A stretch of 64,000 bases of DNA from Desulfofustis limnaeus (GTDB lineage Bacteria > Desulfobacterota > Desulfobulbia > Desulfobulbales > Desulfocapsaceae): NCBI RefSeq assembly GCF_023169885.1, contig NZ_AP025516.1, forward strand, positions 1,426,001 to 1,490,000. The letters run 5' to 3'. Positions 1 through 7,530 of the stretch are shown in pieces (position 1 is the stretch's first letter; each line of letters opens with the position of its first letter). A program made the position numbers and the translations under genes. Below the pieces are notes generated by a model, which saw nothing but the letters and a program-made list of their open reading frames with translations, was not told the origin of the DNA and did no database searches.

Positions 1-316
1 CCAGAAAGTCCTCCGCCCCGAGCTTCATCGCTTCCACGCCCGTCTTGATCGAGCCATGACCGGTAAGCATGATGATTTCCGCCTCCGGATGGTCCGCCTT
101 GATTCGCTTCAGAGTCTCCAGGCCGTCCATGCCGGGCATGGCCAAATCGAGAACGATGGCATCGAACTCCTGACGATCCACCTGGGAGATCGCCTCGGCC
201 CCGCTGGTCGCCGTGGAGACTTTCAAATGACGAGCCTGGAGCCGCTGGGCAAGGGATTCGATGAAATCCTCTTCGTCGTCGACCAGGAGAATCTTGGCAT
301 CTAGCTGCTGATCCAT
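1..316 (-). CDS. response regulator receiver protein (3' end beyond window)
   Basis: The minus-strand frame opens with ATG at 316 and runs off the left edge, so about 105 residues are visible. They form a CheY-like receiver: acidic pair in LLVDDEED (residues 11-18), phospho-acceptor D57 in VLDLAM, and the LTGHGS switch-threonine segment. The visible part ends near GAEDFL, just before the expected KP lysine. It is close in sequence to the receiver gene at 2349, so the two are probably paralogues. It lies 28 bp downstream of the kinase-like/receiver fusion on the same strand and is probably co-transcribed with it. No output domain can be seen; whether one follows beyond the edge is unknown. Confidence 0.9.
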   Translation of the reverse strand, partial: MDQQLDAKILLVDDEEDFIESLAQRLQARHLKVSTATSGAEAISQVDRQEFDAIVLDLAMPGMDGLETLKRIKADHPEAEIIMLTGHGSIKTGVEAMKLGAEDFL

Positions 317-344
317 GCGAGGTACCTCCGTTTCTGCGTCCGGG

Positions 345-1571
345 TCAGGCCGGCTCGCCTTCTTCGTTGCGTTGTCTCACTTTCTCGTTGGCCGCCTTGA
401 TGGTCGTCGACAACTCTTCGATATCAACCGGTTTGTTCATGTAGGCGAAGGCACCCAGCTCCATGCATTGCTTCATATCCTCATTGGTCCCGTGACCGGT
501 GAGGATAATGACCTCCACCTCAGGGGCCAGTTCCTTGGTTCTCCTGAGGACTTCGACGCCGTGGAGGCCGGGCATTTTCAGGTCGAGGACCATGACCTCA
601 GGCCGATCCTGGGTTACCAGCTCCAGGGCGTCAGCTCCGTTGTACACCCCGTAGGTTCCGACATCGCGGCTGATCAACCGCTGCGACACGGTTTCGACGA
701 ATTCTTTCTCGTCATCGACGAACAGCACCTTGGAGGGCAATTCGAATTTTTGCCGACGATAGATCGATTCGCGAAAGTTCTTGCTCCGCTCGACATTGAC
801 GATGGTGACACCGGCGATGGGAGTGATCAGATCAGCCAGCTCCTGCTGGAATTTGCTGTAGTTCAGGACGTTTTTATCGACGACCAGGGTGACGCCACCG
901 TTTTTCACATGGGCAGCCACTTTATGCCCGGCCGCCAGCAAGTGCTTCTCAACCTCGGATTCCAGGCGCAGATCAACGATGGCTTGACGGGATTCGGCAT
1001 TCTGCAGCACGGACGTGGTGTGAAAACGCTTGGTGATGGTGTCGAGCAGCTCTTCCCGGCTCTTTTTTTCGACCGGGATCACCATATCGTACAAAGAGGA
1101 GTCGTACGCTTCTTTCTGGAACAGAAAGTCGGTCCAGGTGTAGGCGCTGACATCGTCGGCCTTGACTCGTTTCTTGGCATCCCGTTGCGACAGACCCTGC
1201 TTGACGGCGTAATCGATCCGCCCCTGCTTGGTATCCACCACCAGGACCCTGAGAACGTGCGTCACTTGGGGGGGGATCAGAGCCGTGAGGAAGCCATGGA
1301 AAAGATATTGACGGGAGTCGTCGAGTCGTTCGGCGAGGATGGCCTTGAACAGATTGACCGCCTTTTCTTTTTCCAGGGTGAATTGGTTGAAAACGGAAGT
1401 CTTGCCGTACATGAAATTTTTCAGCCGTTCCCTGTTGATGGGGCATCGGGCGGTGGCTTCTTCGACGAGATCGGCATCACGGTAGATTGCGAGCTCCAGG
1501 TGCTTCGACAGGTCGTCGATGATGTCTTCGCCAGGGGTGAACGTGCAAGGGAAAATGGCTATTGATGACAT
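345..1571 (-). CDS. degenerate cytidylate-kinase-like protein fused to a receiver domain
   Basis: This 408-residue protein starts at ATG 1571, where AGAGGA sits about 7 nt upstream; the open frame extends further back but through the MITE, so the longer start is rejected. Residues 1-190 resemble the cytidylate-kinase-like NMP-kinase fold, but the N-terminus (FPCTFTPGEDII) has no P-loop GxxxxGK, so kinase activity is unlikely. Residues about 195-260 form a small alpha/beta domain reminiscent of BON. Residues 280-400 are a receiver with DDE at 286-288, D330 and an NKP lysine. A receiver-less paralogue lies at 5138. The likely role is signal integration near the anion transporter; this is inference. 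A MITE lies 24 bp upstream of the start codon and may separate the gene from its original promoter. Confidence 0.8.
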   Translation of the reverse strand: MSSIAIFPCTFTPGEDIIDDLSKHLELAIYRDADLVEEATARCPINRERLKNFMYGKTSVFNQFTLEKEKAVNLFKAILAERLDDSRQYLFHGFLTALIPPQVTHVLRVLVVDTKQGRIDYAVKQGLSQRDAKKRVKADDVSAYTWTDFLFQKEAYDSSLYDMVIPVEKKSREELLDTITKRFHTTSVLQNAESRQAIVDLRLESEVEKHLLAAGHKVAAHVKNGGVTLVVDKNVLNYSKFQQELADLITPIAGVTIVNVERSKNFRESIYRRQKFELPSKVLFVDDEKEFVETVSQRLISRDVGTYGVYNGADALELVTQDRPEVMVLDLKMPGLHGVEVLRRTKELAPEVEVIILTGHGTNEDMKQCMELGAFAYMNKPVDIEELSTTIKAANEKVRQRNEEGEPA

Positions 1572-1594
1572 GACATATCCTCTTGATAAGTGGT

Positions 1595-1737
1595 GGGAAT
1601 CTTGGAAAATTACCATTTCGCCCCGGATCGTCGTTGCGCATTCACCTTTGATCCTGGCACTATCACGTATGTGCCTGCGGTAAGATGTTTTTGCGCGCTT
1701 CGATCTTGAACGAAATTCCGAATGTTTCAAGCTCCCC
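1595..1737. repeat. 143-bp MITE, copy A
   Basis: The element begins GGGAATCTTGGAAAATT and ends TTTCAAGCTCCCC, giving imperfect terminal inverted repeats. It is flanked by TGGT at 1591-1594 and 1738-1741, a 4-bp target duplication. It aligns without gaps over 143 bp to the element at 23447-23589. The ends share GGGNNCCTTGAA with the IS5-family elements at 45117, 48991 and 57261, which also make 4-bp duplications, so that transposase is a plausible mobiliser. No coding capacity is seen. It sits 24 bp upstream of the start codon at 1571. Confidence 0.85.
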
Positions 1738-1750
1738 TGGTTATAGGTAG

Positions 1751-2275
1751 TGTTACCTGTTCACTGTCTCGTTGCTTTCGTTGCCATACCTACTGCACGT
1801 TTTGTTCCTGTTACAAAGTGATATTTCAAAATATAATAAATACAGTTAGATAAACGATTTTTGCGAGATTTTTCGAGCATTGTGACGAAATGATACGTGT
1901 CTGCAAAATGTAACAAATAATAACGAATTGTAAAGATTTACTCGCCTTTGGTTCCGATTGGGTAGGTTACGATAGCTTGATTTGTCCTTTTGTTACCATG
2001 TGATAGGTTGTCTGTTCTGGATTTTTCTCCAGTCTCTTCGGGGACGGGGGTCGCTCCTTGTCCGTTTGTTGTTACGATCAAAAACTGTGTCCTTTTATGT
2101 TTTAAAAAGTAACATAAAATAACGTTAAGCATCGTTGTGTATTGGTTCGCGGGGCCTGTTCAACAAACCGTTGGTGCCACGATGGTTTTTAATCAAATCA
2201 TGTATCTCACTGATAACAGAGGCAATAAAAAACTATTGCCCAGGTGGCACACCTGTTGCTTTGCAATTCGTAACA
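1751..2275. promoter_or_regulatory. cluster of seven TGTTAC/GTAACA sites in a gene-free region
   Basis: The 1738-2348 interval holds no convincing gene. It is AT-rich and carries TGTTAC or its complement at 1751, 1809, 1910, 1991, 2070, 2109 and 2270, with a near match (GGTTAC) at 1965. About 0.3 would be expected by chance in this length at even base composition. Flanking bases often extend the word to TTGTTACnAT. The region lies between divergent regulator genes and upstream of a sigma-54 promoter, so these may be binding sites for an activator such as the NtrC-family protein encoded at 7508. That assignment is inference. Confidence 0.55.
2245..2260 (+). promoter_or_regulatory. sigma-54 promoter for the receiver gene at 2349
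   Basis: TGGCAC at 2245-2250, a 5-nt spacer and TTGCT at 2256-2260 match the -24/-12 consensus TGGCACN5TTGCW, with GG and GC at the required spacing. It lies about 88 bp upstream of the ATG at 2349 and downstream of the TGTTAC cluster. A sigma-54 activator is encoded at 7508. Confidence 0.8.
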
Positions 2276-2348
2276 ATGATCAAGTGGAGGCGTACGTTCA
2301 ATTCCTGCCTCTTCAGCGGTTCAACCAATTATAACCGAAGGAGTCCAC

Positions 2349-2789
2349 ATGAGTGACATAAGAAAAGCAAAAGTCCTGCTGGTTGATGACGAAGAAGACT
2401 TCGTCATGACCCTGACTGAGCGGTTGCGTGCCCGCGGCCTGGATGTAACCGCCGTGACCCGGGGGGAAGATGCCATCGACATGGTGGCGAAGCAGGACTT
2501 CGACGCCGTGGTGCTCGATCTGGCCATGCCCGGCATGGACGGTTTGGAGACCCTGAAGCGTATCAAGGAACATCATCCCGAAACGGAGATTATCATGCTC
2601 ACCGGGCACGGCTCGGTGCAGACCGGCATCAAGGCGATGAAGCTCGGGGCGGACGACTTCCTGGAAAAGCCGGTGGAGTTGCCGACCTTGCTGGCCAAAA
2701 TCGGTGAAGCCCATGCCAAGCATGTCACCATCCTGGAAGAAAAATCGCAGGAACAGATCGAACGCATCCTGAAGAATCGCGGCTGGTAA
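2349..2789 (+). CDS. single-domain response regulator
   Basis: This 146-residue protein starts at ATG 2349, preceded by GAAGGAG about 7 nt upstream. It is a receiver only: LLVDDEEDF near residue 10, phospho-acceptor D57 in VVLDLAM, LTGHGS with the switch threonine near 84, and an EKP lysine near 107. About 25 residues of charged helix follow, with no DNA-binding output domain. It is probably the first gene of a unit with the CBS protein (43-bp gap) and the anion transporter. It is driven by the sigma-54 promoter at 2245. It likely acts as a phosphorelay or protein-interaction module for one of the local kinases; the partner cannot be read from the sequence. Confidence 0.9.
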   Translation: MSDIRKAKVLLVDDEEDFVMTLTERLRARGLDVTAVTRGEDAIDMVAKQDFDAVVLDLAMPGMDGLETLKRIKEHHPETEIIMLTGHGSVQTGIKAMKLGADDFLEKPVELPTLLAKIGEAHAKHVTILEEKSQEQIERILKNRGW

Positions 2790-2831
2790 GCCAGGTGCTC
2801 AGGTTTAAAACTTCACGTACGGAGATTCCAG

Positions 2832-3356
2832 ATGAGTACAGAAATTACGGCAATTCGCGACATGGTGATCCGGCTCGATCGGTATCCGCACCTGCGCGAT
2901 GACGAGCCGATCGGCAACGGCGTGGCCCTGCTGCTGCAGAACTGTTCGGCGGACGGGATGCACCTCCACTTTGAGGAAGCATTGGTGGTCAACGGTGACG
3001 GCGATCTGGTTGGCCACCTGACGGTTGAAAATATCCTCTCCAGCTTCTTTCCCTCGATCCTGGCGCCGGACCAAGTGACGGCCTATGTGGGCAAGAAAGA
3101 ACAGTTCACTGATCTTTCCATCCTTTTCGAAGACAGTTTCCGTAAAGAGTGCCGACGCCAGGCCGGAAAAATGGTGAAACAATACATGAGCAAGCCACGC
3201 CGGCTGCTCACTGGCGCCACCCATCCGCTACATGCCCTGGAAATCATGGTCAAGGAAAAGGCTCATAGCCTGCCAGTCAGCGACGACCAGGAACTCATCG
3301 GAGCGGTGCGGATTACGGATCTGTTCCGCGTCTTGGGAACGTATTGCACCCTGTGA
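2832..3356 (+). CDS. CBS-domain protein
   Basis: The 174-residue protein starts at ATG 2832 with GGAG about 8 nt upstream. It appears to hold a CBS pair: residues about 20-75 (ending LVVNGDGDLVGHLTVENIL) and about 115-172 (YMSKPRRLLTGATHPLHAL, then LPVSDDQELIGAVRITDLF). A helical insert separates the two halves. CBS pairs usually bind adenine nucleotides and gate transporters or enzymes. Here the gene lies 43 bp upstream of a DASS transporter, so energy-dependent gating of anion transport is a reasonable inference. No membrane segment or signal peptide is seen. Confidence 0.8.
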   Translation: MSTEITAIRDMVIRLDRYPHLRDDEPIGNGVALLLQNCSADGMHLHFEEALVVNGDGDLVGHLTVENILSSFFPSILAPDQVTAYVGKKEQFTDLSILFEDSFRKECRRQAGKMVKQYMSKPRRLLTGATHPLHALEIMVKEKAHSLPVSDDQELIGAVRITDLFRVLGTYCTL

Positions 3357-3399
3357 TTTCGCAGGACAACGGGAGAATTTCATCGAGAGGAACAGAACC

Positions 3400-4887
3400 A
3401 TGAGTGCTCAAACCAAGGCGGCTGAAGCCGCCGCACCCGGCTTTGCCAAATATCGTCGACTCTTTTTCATGCTGCTGGGCCTGGCCCTGTTTGCCTTTAT
3501 CTATTATTGCCCACCCTGGCCGGACGCCATCGACCCGCTGGGCGAACACTTCGTCTTGAGCAAGGAAGCCAAGGGCGCCCTCGCCGTCTTCGCCCTGGCT
3601 GCCACCTGGTGGGTTTTCGAGGTGGTCCCCATCGGTGTGACCAGTATCGCCATCGGTACCCTGCAGGCGCTTTTCCTGATTAGAAAGCCGAGCGTCGCTT
3701 TCAAGGATTTCATGGATCCGTCGGTTCTCTTTATCTTCGGTTCCATCGTTATCGGCATGGTCTTCACCAAGACCGGCTTGACCAAACGGCTGGCCTACAA
3801 GATGCTGTCCATCGTCGGCGAGCGCACGAGTATGATCTATCTCGGCTGCTTCGTCATGACCGCTGGTCTGACCCACCTGATGGCCCACACCGCCGTTGCC
3901 GCCACGATGTTTCCGTTGTTGATGGCAATTCACGCCCTCTATGCCGATGACGACAACCCCACCAAGTTCGGCAAGGGCCTCTTCATCGGCATGGCGTACG
4001 TGGCCGGGGCCGGCAGTATCATCACCCTGCTCGGTGCTGCCCGTGGAGCCGTGGCCCTCGGCTTTTACAAGGACATCATGAATGTCGAGATCAGCTTTTT
4101 CGAGTTGTCCTATTACATGTTTCCCATCGGCTGGCTGATGGTGTTTCTGCTCTGGGGCTTTTTCATGCTCGTCTGCAAACCGGAGAAGAGCCGCATTGAA
4201 GGGTTGAAGGAACGCTCCAAGCGCATGTACAAAGAATTGGGCGCCTGGTCTGCCAGAGAGTTGATTACCGTGGCCATCGTCCTGCTTACCATCCTTATCA
4301 TCGCTCTGAAGAATTTCGTGCCGGCCCTGGCGCCCATCGACAAGACGGCGATCATGCTCTGCTCGACCATCTCTTTCTTCCTGCTCAACATTCTCAATCT
4401 GGAAGATCTGGAAGAGATTCCGTGGAACATCATCCTGCTCTTTGCCGGCGCCATGTCCATCGGTTTCTGCCTCTGGGAGACCGGGGCGGCCAAATGGCTG
4501 GCGGTGAACTGGCTGAAATTGTTCCAGGACGCCCCAGGAATCGTGTTCGTGCTCGGCATGGCCTTCTTCGTCATGATCATGACCAACTTCATCATGAACG
4601 TGGCCGCCATCGCCATCTCCCTGCCGGTGGCGCTGGTCATCGCTCCCTACCTCGGCGTGGCCGGCGAGGTCATCCTCTTTGCCTCCCTGGTGACCGCCGG
4701 CATGCCTTTTATTCTTTTGGTCGGCGCCGCGCCCAATGCCATCGCCTACAACTCCAAGCAGTTCACCACGGCGGAATTCGTCATGTACGGCGTTCCCGCC
4801 TCGATTCTGCTGATGGTTGTGGTCTGGATTGCAGCGACGGTCATCTGGCCGCTGATGGGTATGACCACCAGCGTGCCGGTCTCGTAA
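3400..4887 (+). CDS. DASS (SLC13/CitT family) anion transporter
   Basis: This 495-residue polytopic membrane protein starts at ATG 3400, with GAGAGG about 9 nt upstream. A longer in-frame extension overlaps the CBS gene and lacks a sensible start context. About a dozen hydrophobic segments are seen. Family-like features include FIFGSIVIGMVF, the polar stretch AGLTHLMAHTAVAATMFP near residue 150, and GAAPNAIAYNSKQFT near the C-terminus. The family transports sulfate or dicarboxylates with sodium. The substrate cannot be read here; sulfate fits a sulfate-reducing host. It probably ends the 2349-4887 operon, which is closed by a strong hairpin at 4914. Confidence 0.88.
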   Translation: MSAQTKAAEAAAPGFAKYRRLFFMLLGLALFAFIYYCPPWPDAIDPLGEHFVLSKEAKGALAVFALAATWWVFEVVPIGVTSIAIGTLQALFLIRKPSVAFKDFMDPSVLFIFGSIVIGMVFTKTGLTKRLAYKMLSIVGERTSMIYLGCFVMTAGLTHLMAHTAVAATMFPLLMAIHALYADDDNPTKFGKGLFIGMAYVAGAGSIITLLGAARGAVALGFYKDIMNVEISFFELSYYMFPIGWLMVFLLWGFFMLVCKPEKSRIEGLKERSKRMYKELGAWSARELITVAIVLLTILIIALKNFVPALAPIDKTAIMLCSTISFFLLNILNLEDLEEIPWNIILLFAGAMSIGFCLWETGAAKWLAVNWLKLFQDAPGIVFVLGMAFFVMIMTNFIMNVAAIAISLPVALVIAPYLGVAGEVILFASLVTAGMPFILLVGAAPNAIAYNSKQFTTAEFVMYGVPASILLMVVVWIAATVIWPLMGMTTSVPVS

Positions 4888-4913
4888 AAAAAAAAGTAGC
4901 AATCCGCCTTCTC

Positions 4914-4948
4914 GTCAGGGTTCTTTACACGATGTAAAGAGCCCTGAC
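4914..4948 (+). terminator. strong hairpin after the transporter gene
   Basis: A 16-bp stem (left arm 4914-4929, right arm 4933-4948) has one T-G wobble and a CGA loop. It lies 27 bp after the stop codon and is followed by AGTGTTTTGGGG, so the T tract is short. It probably terminates the operon. Confidence 0.75.
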
Positions 4949-5065
4949 AGTGTTTTGGGGGGAGCGATAGGGGCAGGGTGGCAGCGGCAGAGCGGGCGCC
5001 GGTGGAACCCGTACCTGACCATGGCCAGGGGCGTCGGTCCTGTTCTTTGTGATGCGTCAAGCCGC

Positions 5066-5081
5066 TGGCATGAATTATGCT
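5066..5081 (+). promoter_or_regulatory. probable sigma-54 promoter upstream of 5138
   Basis: TGGCAT at 5066-5071, a 5-nt spacer and ATGCT at 5077-5081 keep GG and GC at the -24/-12 spacing with two departures from consensus. It is 57 bp upstream of the ATG at 5138 and downstream of the 4914 hairpin, so it would start a new unit. Confidence 0.55.
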
Positions 5082-5137
5082 CACTTGGACGGAGAGAGGA
5101 GCTGCTTCTGTCTTTTTCCCACCAGGCGAGGTATGAT

Positions 5138-6001
5138 ATGATCTCGATCGCTCTGTTTCCCTGCTCGTTCATCGACGGGGCCACGCTGGTCGGTGAGTTG
5201 TCCATGCAGTTGGGCCTCATGGTCTATACCGACGGATTGTTGCTCGACGATATCGTGCAAAAGCACGGCGGGTCGGTAGAACGTATGAAGGAGGTGCTGT
5301 TTGGCAGGAAACCGCCGGCGGATCGTGCAACCCTGGAAAAGGAGCGGATGGTCAACCACCTCCGGCGCCATCTGGTTGCCAGGTTGCGCCAGGAACAGGG
5401 ACGAACCCTTTTCTATGGTCGTCTCGCCTCGTTGTTCACCCCGGCCCTCAGTTCGGTATTTCGAGTCCTGGTCATCGACAGTGAGGAGGCGCGGATGGTG
5501 CGGGCCATGAAGCAGGAAGGGTGCACGGCCGGTCAGGCGCGCCGAATGATCAGCCGGCACGACTCGGACGTATCGCTGTGGACCGATTACCTGCATGGTC
5601 GCATGGCCTACGATCCGGTCTTGTATGATGCGGTGATCGCCTATAACGAGCGAGACGTCTTTACCGTGACCAACGACGTCATCGCCGGTTATATCCAACG
5701 AGAGGGCGTCAAGACGCAAGAGACGATTACCGACGAACTGCGGAACCAGGCCGTGTCCCTGGAGGTGGAACGGGCCTTGCTGGAGGACGGGTTCCAGGCC
5801 AAAGTGAAGGTTGGCAATGGCCGAGTTCATCTGCAGGTCTCCTCCAGTTCCTACCACTTTTCCTGGCTTTCGAAAGCACTGGCCAAGCGGGCTTTGACGG
5901 TATCCGGAGTGGAGCAGGTGACGATCAGCAATGATGCCGGAATCCTTGTTTGTCCTGAAGAATCGCGGCAGGACTGGCTCCCCGGCCATGCCTACGCCTG
6001 A
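5138..6001 (+). CDS. degenerate cytidylate-kinase-like protein without receiver
   Basis: The 287-residue protein starts at ATG 5138, with GCGAGG 6 nt upstream; the open frame upstream crosses the promoter region. It is collinear with residues 1-260 of the 345-1571 protein: ISIALFPCSF at the N-terminus, VFRVLVIDSEEARMVRAMKQ in the middle, DSDVSLWTDYL, and YDPVLYDAVIAY. The P-loop is again missing, so it is probably a non-catalytic kinase fold. Unlike its paralogue it has no receiver. It lies 38 bp upstream of a histidine kinase gene in the same direction, so a role as input or accessory protein for that kinase is inferred. Confidence 0.75.
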   Translation: MISIALFPCSFIDGATLVGELSMQLGLMVYTDGLLLDDIVQKHGGSVERMKEVLFGRKPPADRATLEKERMVNHLRRHLVARLRQEQGRTLFYGRLASLFTPALSSVFRVLVIDSEEARMVRAMKQEGCTAGQARRMISRHDSDVSLWTDYLHGRMAYDPVLYDAVIAYNERDVFTVTNDVIAGYIQREGVKTQETITDELRNQAVSLEVERALLEDGFQAKVKVGNGRVHLQVSSSSYHFSWLSKALAKRALTVSGVEQVTISNDAGILVCPEESRQDWLPGHAYA

Positions 6002-6039
6002 ACCGGAAAATCAGAGGTCAAGCGGAGACCGGGAGCGGC

Positions 6040-7530
6040 ATGCTTGAACGGATCAGCCTCAGGAGCAGAATCGGTGGCCTGTTCATTCTGATGGCCCTCA
6101 TCGTGACGGGCGGCGGGGCTGCCTCGTTCTGGTATACGTTTCAGGTCGATCGCATGTTCGACGAGCTGGTCGAGCGGGAACTCGCCCTGTACAAAATCGC
6201 TCAGGAGATGGAGTTGACCCTGGCCAACCAGAAAGGGCTGCTCACCTACTACCTGTTCGACGGTGACGCCAAGTGGCTCAAGTCGCTTGGCGAATACCGA
6301 GGGATGTTCCGGCACAGCCTGGAAAAGGCGTCGGCCCTTGATGTGAGCAGTACCCAGCGGCAGACGCTGGCCAGAATCGGCACCGAGTACGAGAGTTACG
6401 TCCGCGCCAAGGACATGGCCATTGAAGGTTACCAGCGGCGCACCGTGGCGGAGGGTATCTCGGCGTTGCACGAAAAGCAGCGGGAAGAATTTTTCAAGCT
6501 GCTCAATCTCTGCCGCAGCTTCAGCGCCGATCAGTGGCTCGTGGTGCAGGAGACCCAGCGGCGCAGTGAGCAACGTTCTTCCTCGTTGCGCCGTTTCGCC
6601 TCCTTCGGGATTATCCTGTTTCTTACCTTGAGCGCCGGTTTTCTCTTTGTCATCTACCGGCAGATCCTCGTACCCATCCGCGGCCTGGCTCTTGCCACCG
6701 GCGGCTCTCCTTCGGACAGCACCCGGGACGAGGTCGATTCCCTGCGCCGCTCTCTCGAGGATATGCTCCGTGATTTCGATGAGACCCATGATCAATTGGC
6801 CAGAAGCAGAAAGAACTTGCGGCAGGCGGAACGGATGGCGATGGTCGGCGAACTGGCCGCCGGGGTTGCCCATACCATCAGAAATCCCTTTACGTCCATC
6901 AAGATGCGGTTGTTTTCGTTGAGCCGCAGTCTCGAACTGAACGAGGTGCAGAACGAAGACCTGCAGGTCATCTCCGACGAGATCGGCAGGATCGACAAGA
7001 TCGTCCAGAGTTTTCTCGAATTCTCCCGGCCGCCGAAATTACGCATGGAACCCTGCAGTCTGGGACTGCTCATCCAATCGGTCTTGAAGTTGTTGGAATA
7101 CCGCCTCAAGGAATATAACGCCGACGTCAGCTATCACTTGAATCCCGATCTGCCCGACGTGACGGTGGACCCCGATCGGATCAGAGAGGCTCTGATCAAC
7201 CTGATCACCAATGCCTGTGAAGCGGCGACGGACGGCTGCCGTATCGAAATCCGGGAGAGCCGGGGCGAGGATCCGGAACTCGGCCCGGTGGTGATGCTTG
7301 CCGTTAAAGACTACGGTGGTGGTATCGACGAAGAGCTGGTGCATAAAGTCACCACGCCCTTCTTCACCACCAAGGAAGACGGTTCCGGGCTCGGCCTGAG
7401 CATCGTCGAGCGGATTGTCAAAGAGCACCAGGGGAAACTGGTTATCTCCTCCGATCCCGGAAAGAGCACCGAGTTTCTGCTGATCCTGCCGATCACGAGG
7501 GGAGTGGATGAGCCTGATTCTGATCATTGA
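6040..7530 (+). CDS. membrane sensor histidine kinase
   Basis: The 496-residue kinase starts at ATG 6040. A transmembrane helix at about 13-33, a mostly helical periplasmic region of about 150 residues and a second helix at about 188-206 precede the cytoplasmic part. The H box is GVAHTIRNP with His278; the usual Glu after His is Thr. The ATPase domain has an N box (NLITNACEAA), DYGGGID, and GSGLGLSIV. The H-box Thr may affect phosphatase or kinase balance. Its 3' end overlaps the sigma-54 activator gene by 23 bp, so the two are almost certainly a cognate pair. Confidence 0.93.
   Translation: MLERISLRSRIGGLFILMALIVTGGGAASFWYTFQVDRMFDELVERELALYKIAQEMELTLANQKGLLTYYLFDGDAKWLKSLGEYRGMFRHSLEKASALDVSSTQRQTLARIGTEYESYVRAKDMAIEGYQRRTVAEGISALHEKQREEFFKLLNLCRSFSADQWLVVQETQRRSEQRSSSLRRFASFGIILFLTLSAGFLFVIYRQILVPIRGLALATGGSPSDSTRDEVDSLRRSLEDMLRDFDETHDQLARSRKNLRQAERMAMVGELAAGVAHTIRNPFTSIKMRLFSLSRSLELNEVQNEDLQVISDEIGRIDKIVQSFLEFSRPPKLRMEPCSLGLLIQSVLKLLEYRLKEYNADVSYHLNPDLPDVTVDPDRIREALINLITNACEAATDGCRIEIRESRGEDPELGPVVMLAVKDYGGGIDEELVHKVTTPFFTTKEDGSGLGLSIVERIVKEHQGKLVISSDPGKSTEFLLILPITRGVDEPDSDH

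Noticed and set aside
315-1565. Long plus-strand open frame (416 codons) and other long antisense frames such as 3313-4902, 5081-5989 and 15800-17650
   Set aside because: They are exact antisense to well-supported genes in GC-rich DNA, have no recognisable domains and no ribosome sites.
345-1571. Annotation as an active cytidylate kinase
   Set aside because: The P-loop is missing in this protein and in its paralogue at 5138, so catalysis is not supported.
1938-2334. Short frames in the 1.74-2.35 kb gap
   Set aside because: They overlap each other and the sigma-54 promoter, lack domains and lie in the TGTTAC cluster.
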